Assembly (NCBI GenBank): GCA_027625205.1
Contig: JAQBVZ010000034.1
Location: 1-7,236 of the forward strand
Direction of reading: 5' to 3'
Length of the DNA: 7,236 nt
Source of the DNA: Chloroflexota bacterium
Lineage (GTDB): Bacteria; Chloroflexota; Dehalococcoidia; Lucifugimonadales; Australimonadaceae
Part shown: positions 5,904 to 7,236 of the stretch, in pieces
How the letters are laid out: each line of letters opens with the position of its first letter
Position numbering within the stretch: the stretch's first letter is position 1
Position numbers and translations under genes: made by a program
The notes under the pieces: generated by a model
What the model saw: only the letters and a program-made list of their open reading frames with translations
Told to the model about the DNA's origin: nothing
Database searches by the model: none

Positions 5904-6790
5904 GCGTGCGTACAGTCGGCATCATCAGCCCAGGTGACATGGGCGCGGCCATCGCCAAGGTCATCCACGACGAAGGCCTGGAGGCGGTGGCCTGCTTGGA
6001 AGGGCGCGGAGACCTCACGCGACTGCGAGCGCAGGAGTCCGGCATCCGTGACGTCGGCTCCTATGACGAGTTAGTGAAGCAAGCAGACCTTGTTCTCTCC
6101 GTGCTGGTGCCCGCAGAGGCGGTCTCCATAGCGGAACGCGTCTCCGCCAGCATGCGTGCCACAGGCGCAACGCCGGTGTACGCAGACTGCAACGCCATTG
6201 CGCCGCAGAACGTGGAGCGTATCGCCGCCATCGTTGGTGAAGCAGGCGACGCGTTCATTGACGCCGGAATCATCGGCCCGCCGCCGTCCAAGGGGAGCGC
6301 CACCCGCATCTACTGTTCAGGGCCAGACACCACTGCCCTTGAGGCGCTGAAGCAATATGGGTTGGACATCCGCACCATTGGCAAAGGGATTGGCCAAGCC
6401 TCCGGCATGAAGATGCTGTACGCCGCCTCCACCAAGGGCTCCATTGCACTATGGACTGAGTTGCTGGCGGCCTCCCATGCCATGGGGCTGGATGAGGCGC
6501 TAGAGCAGGAGTTTGGAGATTCCGACGCGGTAAAGCGGATGCGCAACCACATCCCTACCATGCCGCGCCGCTCACGACGCTGGATTGGTGAGATGGAGGA
6601 GATTGCCGCTACGTTCGAGCATCTGGGCCTGACCCCCCGCATTCTCCTGGGCGCTGCCGACATCTACACCCAGATAGGCGAATCTCCCCTGGGAGCGCTG
6701 ACCTCGCGGGACACAGACCCGTCGCTGGAAAAGGTACTGGACACGCTGGTGGAAGCGGCCAAGCGCGGCTCCGGCAACCAGGCGGGATAG
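5900..6790 (+). CDS. NAD(P)-dependent oxidoreductase, beta-hydroxyacid dehydrogenase-like with DUF1932-type C-terminus
   Basis: A soluble 296-residue dehydrogenase of the 6-phosphogluconate/3-hydroxyisobutyrate dehydrogenase superfamily. The N-terminal Rossmann fold carries GIISPGDMG (7-15), the family variant of the glycine-rich NAD(P) loop. DCNAIAP (96-102) and DAGIIGPPP (121-129) occupy the places of the substrate-binding D-x-S-T and D-A-P-V-S-G-G motifs. K171 in GMKMLYAASTKG matches the catalytic lysine position. The C-terminal helical part, with its PTMPRRSRRWIGEMEEI block (219-235), fits the DUF1932 group rather than classical HIBADH, so the substrate, presumably a hydroxy acid, is unknown. 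The start ATG has GGGAG at 5888-5892 with seven bases of spacing. It is divergent from secA, and its stop codon is one base from that of the convergent LLM gene. Confidence 0.92.
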   Translation: MSVRTVGIISPGDMGAAIAKVIHDEGLEAVACLEGRGDLTRLRAQESGIRDVGSYDELVKQADLVLSVLVPAEAVSIAERVSASMRATGATPVYADCNAIAPQNVERIAAIVGEAGDAFIDAGIIGPPPSKGSATRIYCSGPDTTALEALKQYGLDIRTIGKGIGQASGMKMLYAASTKGSIALWTELLAASHAMGLDEALEQEFGDSDAVKRMRNHIPTMPRRSRRWIGEMEEIAATFEHLGLTPRILLGAADIYTQIGESPLGALTSRDTDPSLEKVLDTLVEAAKRGSGNQAG

Positions 6791-6791
6791 T

Positions 6792-7236
6792 CTACCGCTT
6801 CACCTTGGCGATGACCTCTTCACCAAAGCGGCGCACCTGCTCCTCCGTACCGTCCTCCAAGAAGCGCATGTAGAAGGAATCGATGCCCTCATCCCTGAAC
6901 GTGTCTATGACCGCAAGGATGTCATCCGCGCTGTCCCCCATAAGTCCATCATGGGTGAGGTAGGCGTTGGGGTCAGCCATCGGGCTTGCAGCATGCTTCA
7001 CCATGGCCTCCGTGCCAATCACGCCCGCGCCGTTGAGCACACGACGGATGCTTCTCGAATCCCGGCCAGCCTCCTCTGCCCCCGCTTCAAGCATAGCCAC
7101 TAGGCCCCGCAGTTCCTCTATGCTCAGCGGCCAGCCACGGTTCTTCATCCATCCGTCCGCCACCGCGCCGGTGTACCGCATATTCCTTGGCCCGCTTGCC
7201 CCAATGACAATGGGGATGCTCCCACGGACCGGCTTG
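6792..7236 (-). CDS. LLM class (luciferase-like) flavin-dependent oxidoreductase, 5' end cut by window edge
   Basis: The C-terminal 147 residues of a bacterial-luciferase-like monooxygenase or F420-dependent oxidoreductase. The frame is open to the right edge; the true start is beyond it, so the internal ATG at 7181 is not a start. The visible segment begins with KPVRGSIPIVIGASGPRNMR and continues YTGAVADGWM, the late TIM-barrel strand and glycine-rich phosphate-binding loop, followed by A-D-G, characteristic of the family. Then come the helix with EELRGLVAMLEAGAEEAGRD, a G-x-S-A-D-D-I-L-A-V-I segment close to the usual gating helix, and the final strand DSFYMRFL before the C-terminal helix. 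Whether it uses FMN or F420, and its substrate, cannot be told. Convergent with the dehydrogenase, with one base between stop codons. Confidence 0.9.
   Translation of the reverse strand, partial: KPVRGSIPIVIGASGPRNMRYTGAVADGWMKNRGWPLSIEELRGLVAMLEAGAEEAGRDSRSIRRVLNGAGVIGTEAMVKHAASPMADPNAYLTHDGLMGDSADDILAVIDTFRDEGIDSFYMRFLEDGTEEQVRRFGEEVIAKVKR

Noticed and set aside
5759..5968. Minus-strand ORF of 69 codons across the secA/dehydrogenase divergent region
   Set aside because: It overlaps the dehydrogenase start and both predicted promoters; its translation shows no family resemblance.
1..7236. CRISPR array, insertion sequence, tRNA or rRNA
   Set aside because: Reading both strands I found no regularly spaced repeats, transposase motifs, terminal inverted repeats, or tRNA-like cloverleaf in the gaps.

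Overview
The window looks like a piece of a bacterial chromosome, GC-rich by eye, from a free-living and probably uncultured lineage. A Chloroflexota (Dehalococcoidia-like) source is my best guess. It rests on the inserted segment in the SecA ATPase domain and on the mix of a luciferase-like flavin enzyme, a DUF1932-type dehydrogenase and an MFS carrier; I could not test it. I see no mobile element, CRISPR array, tRNA or rRNA, and no gap between genes exceeds 300 bases.

Layout. (1) Left edge: a response-regulator receiver domain on the minus strand, cut by the window, is divergent from (2) a 12-helix MFS transporter on the plus strand (463-1812). The 183-base gap between them holds a promoter-like site for each direction and a perfect GGCTCA/TGAGCC palindrome. 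(3) At 1882-2184, plus strand, lies a small IscA/HesB-like reading frame interrupted once by an in-frame TGA (1969-1971). The TGA falls where the first metal-binding cysteine of IscA would be, and a hairpin with a GGUC apical loop follows 20 bases later. I read it as an unannotated selenoprotein gene with a bacterial SECIS element. This is the most interesting object in the window. (4) On the minus strand, a terminator-like hairpin ends a two-gene unit: secA (3037-5724), then an unrecognised helical protein (2263-3000). (5) A second divergent promoter region (5725-5899) separates secA from a plus-strand NAD(P)-binding dehydrogenase with a DUF1932-like C-terminus (5900-6790). (6) This meets, with a single base between stop codons, the 3' part of a minus-strand luciferase-like (LLM) flavin-dependent oxidoreductase running off the right edge.

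How the genes relate. secA is housekeeping protein export. The dehydrogenase and LLM enzyme look like small-molecule redox metabolism and the MFS carrier like uptake or efflux of an organic anion, but nothing in the window fixes a substrate or joins them in one pathway. If the selenoprotein reading is right, the host must also carry selA, selB, selC and selD elsewhere.
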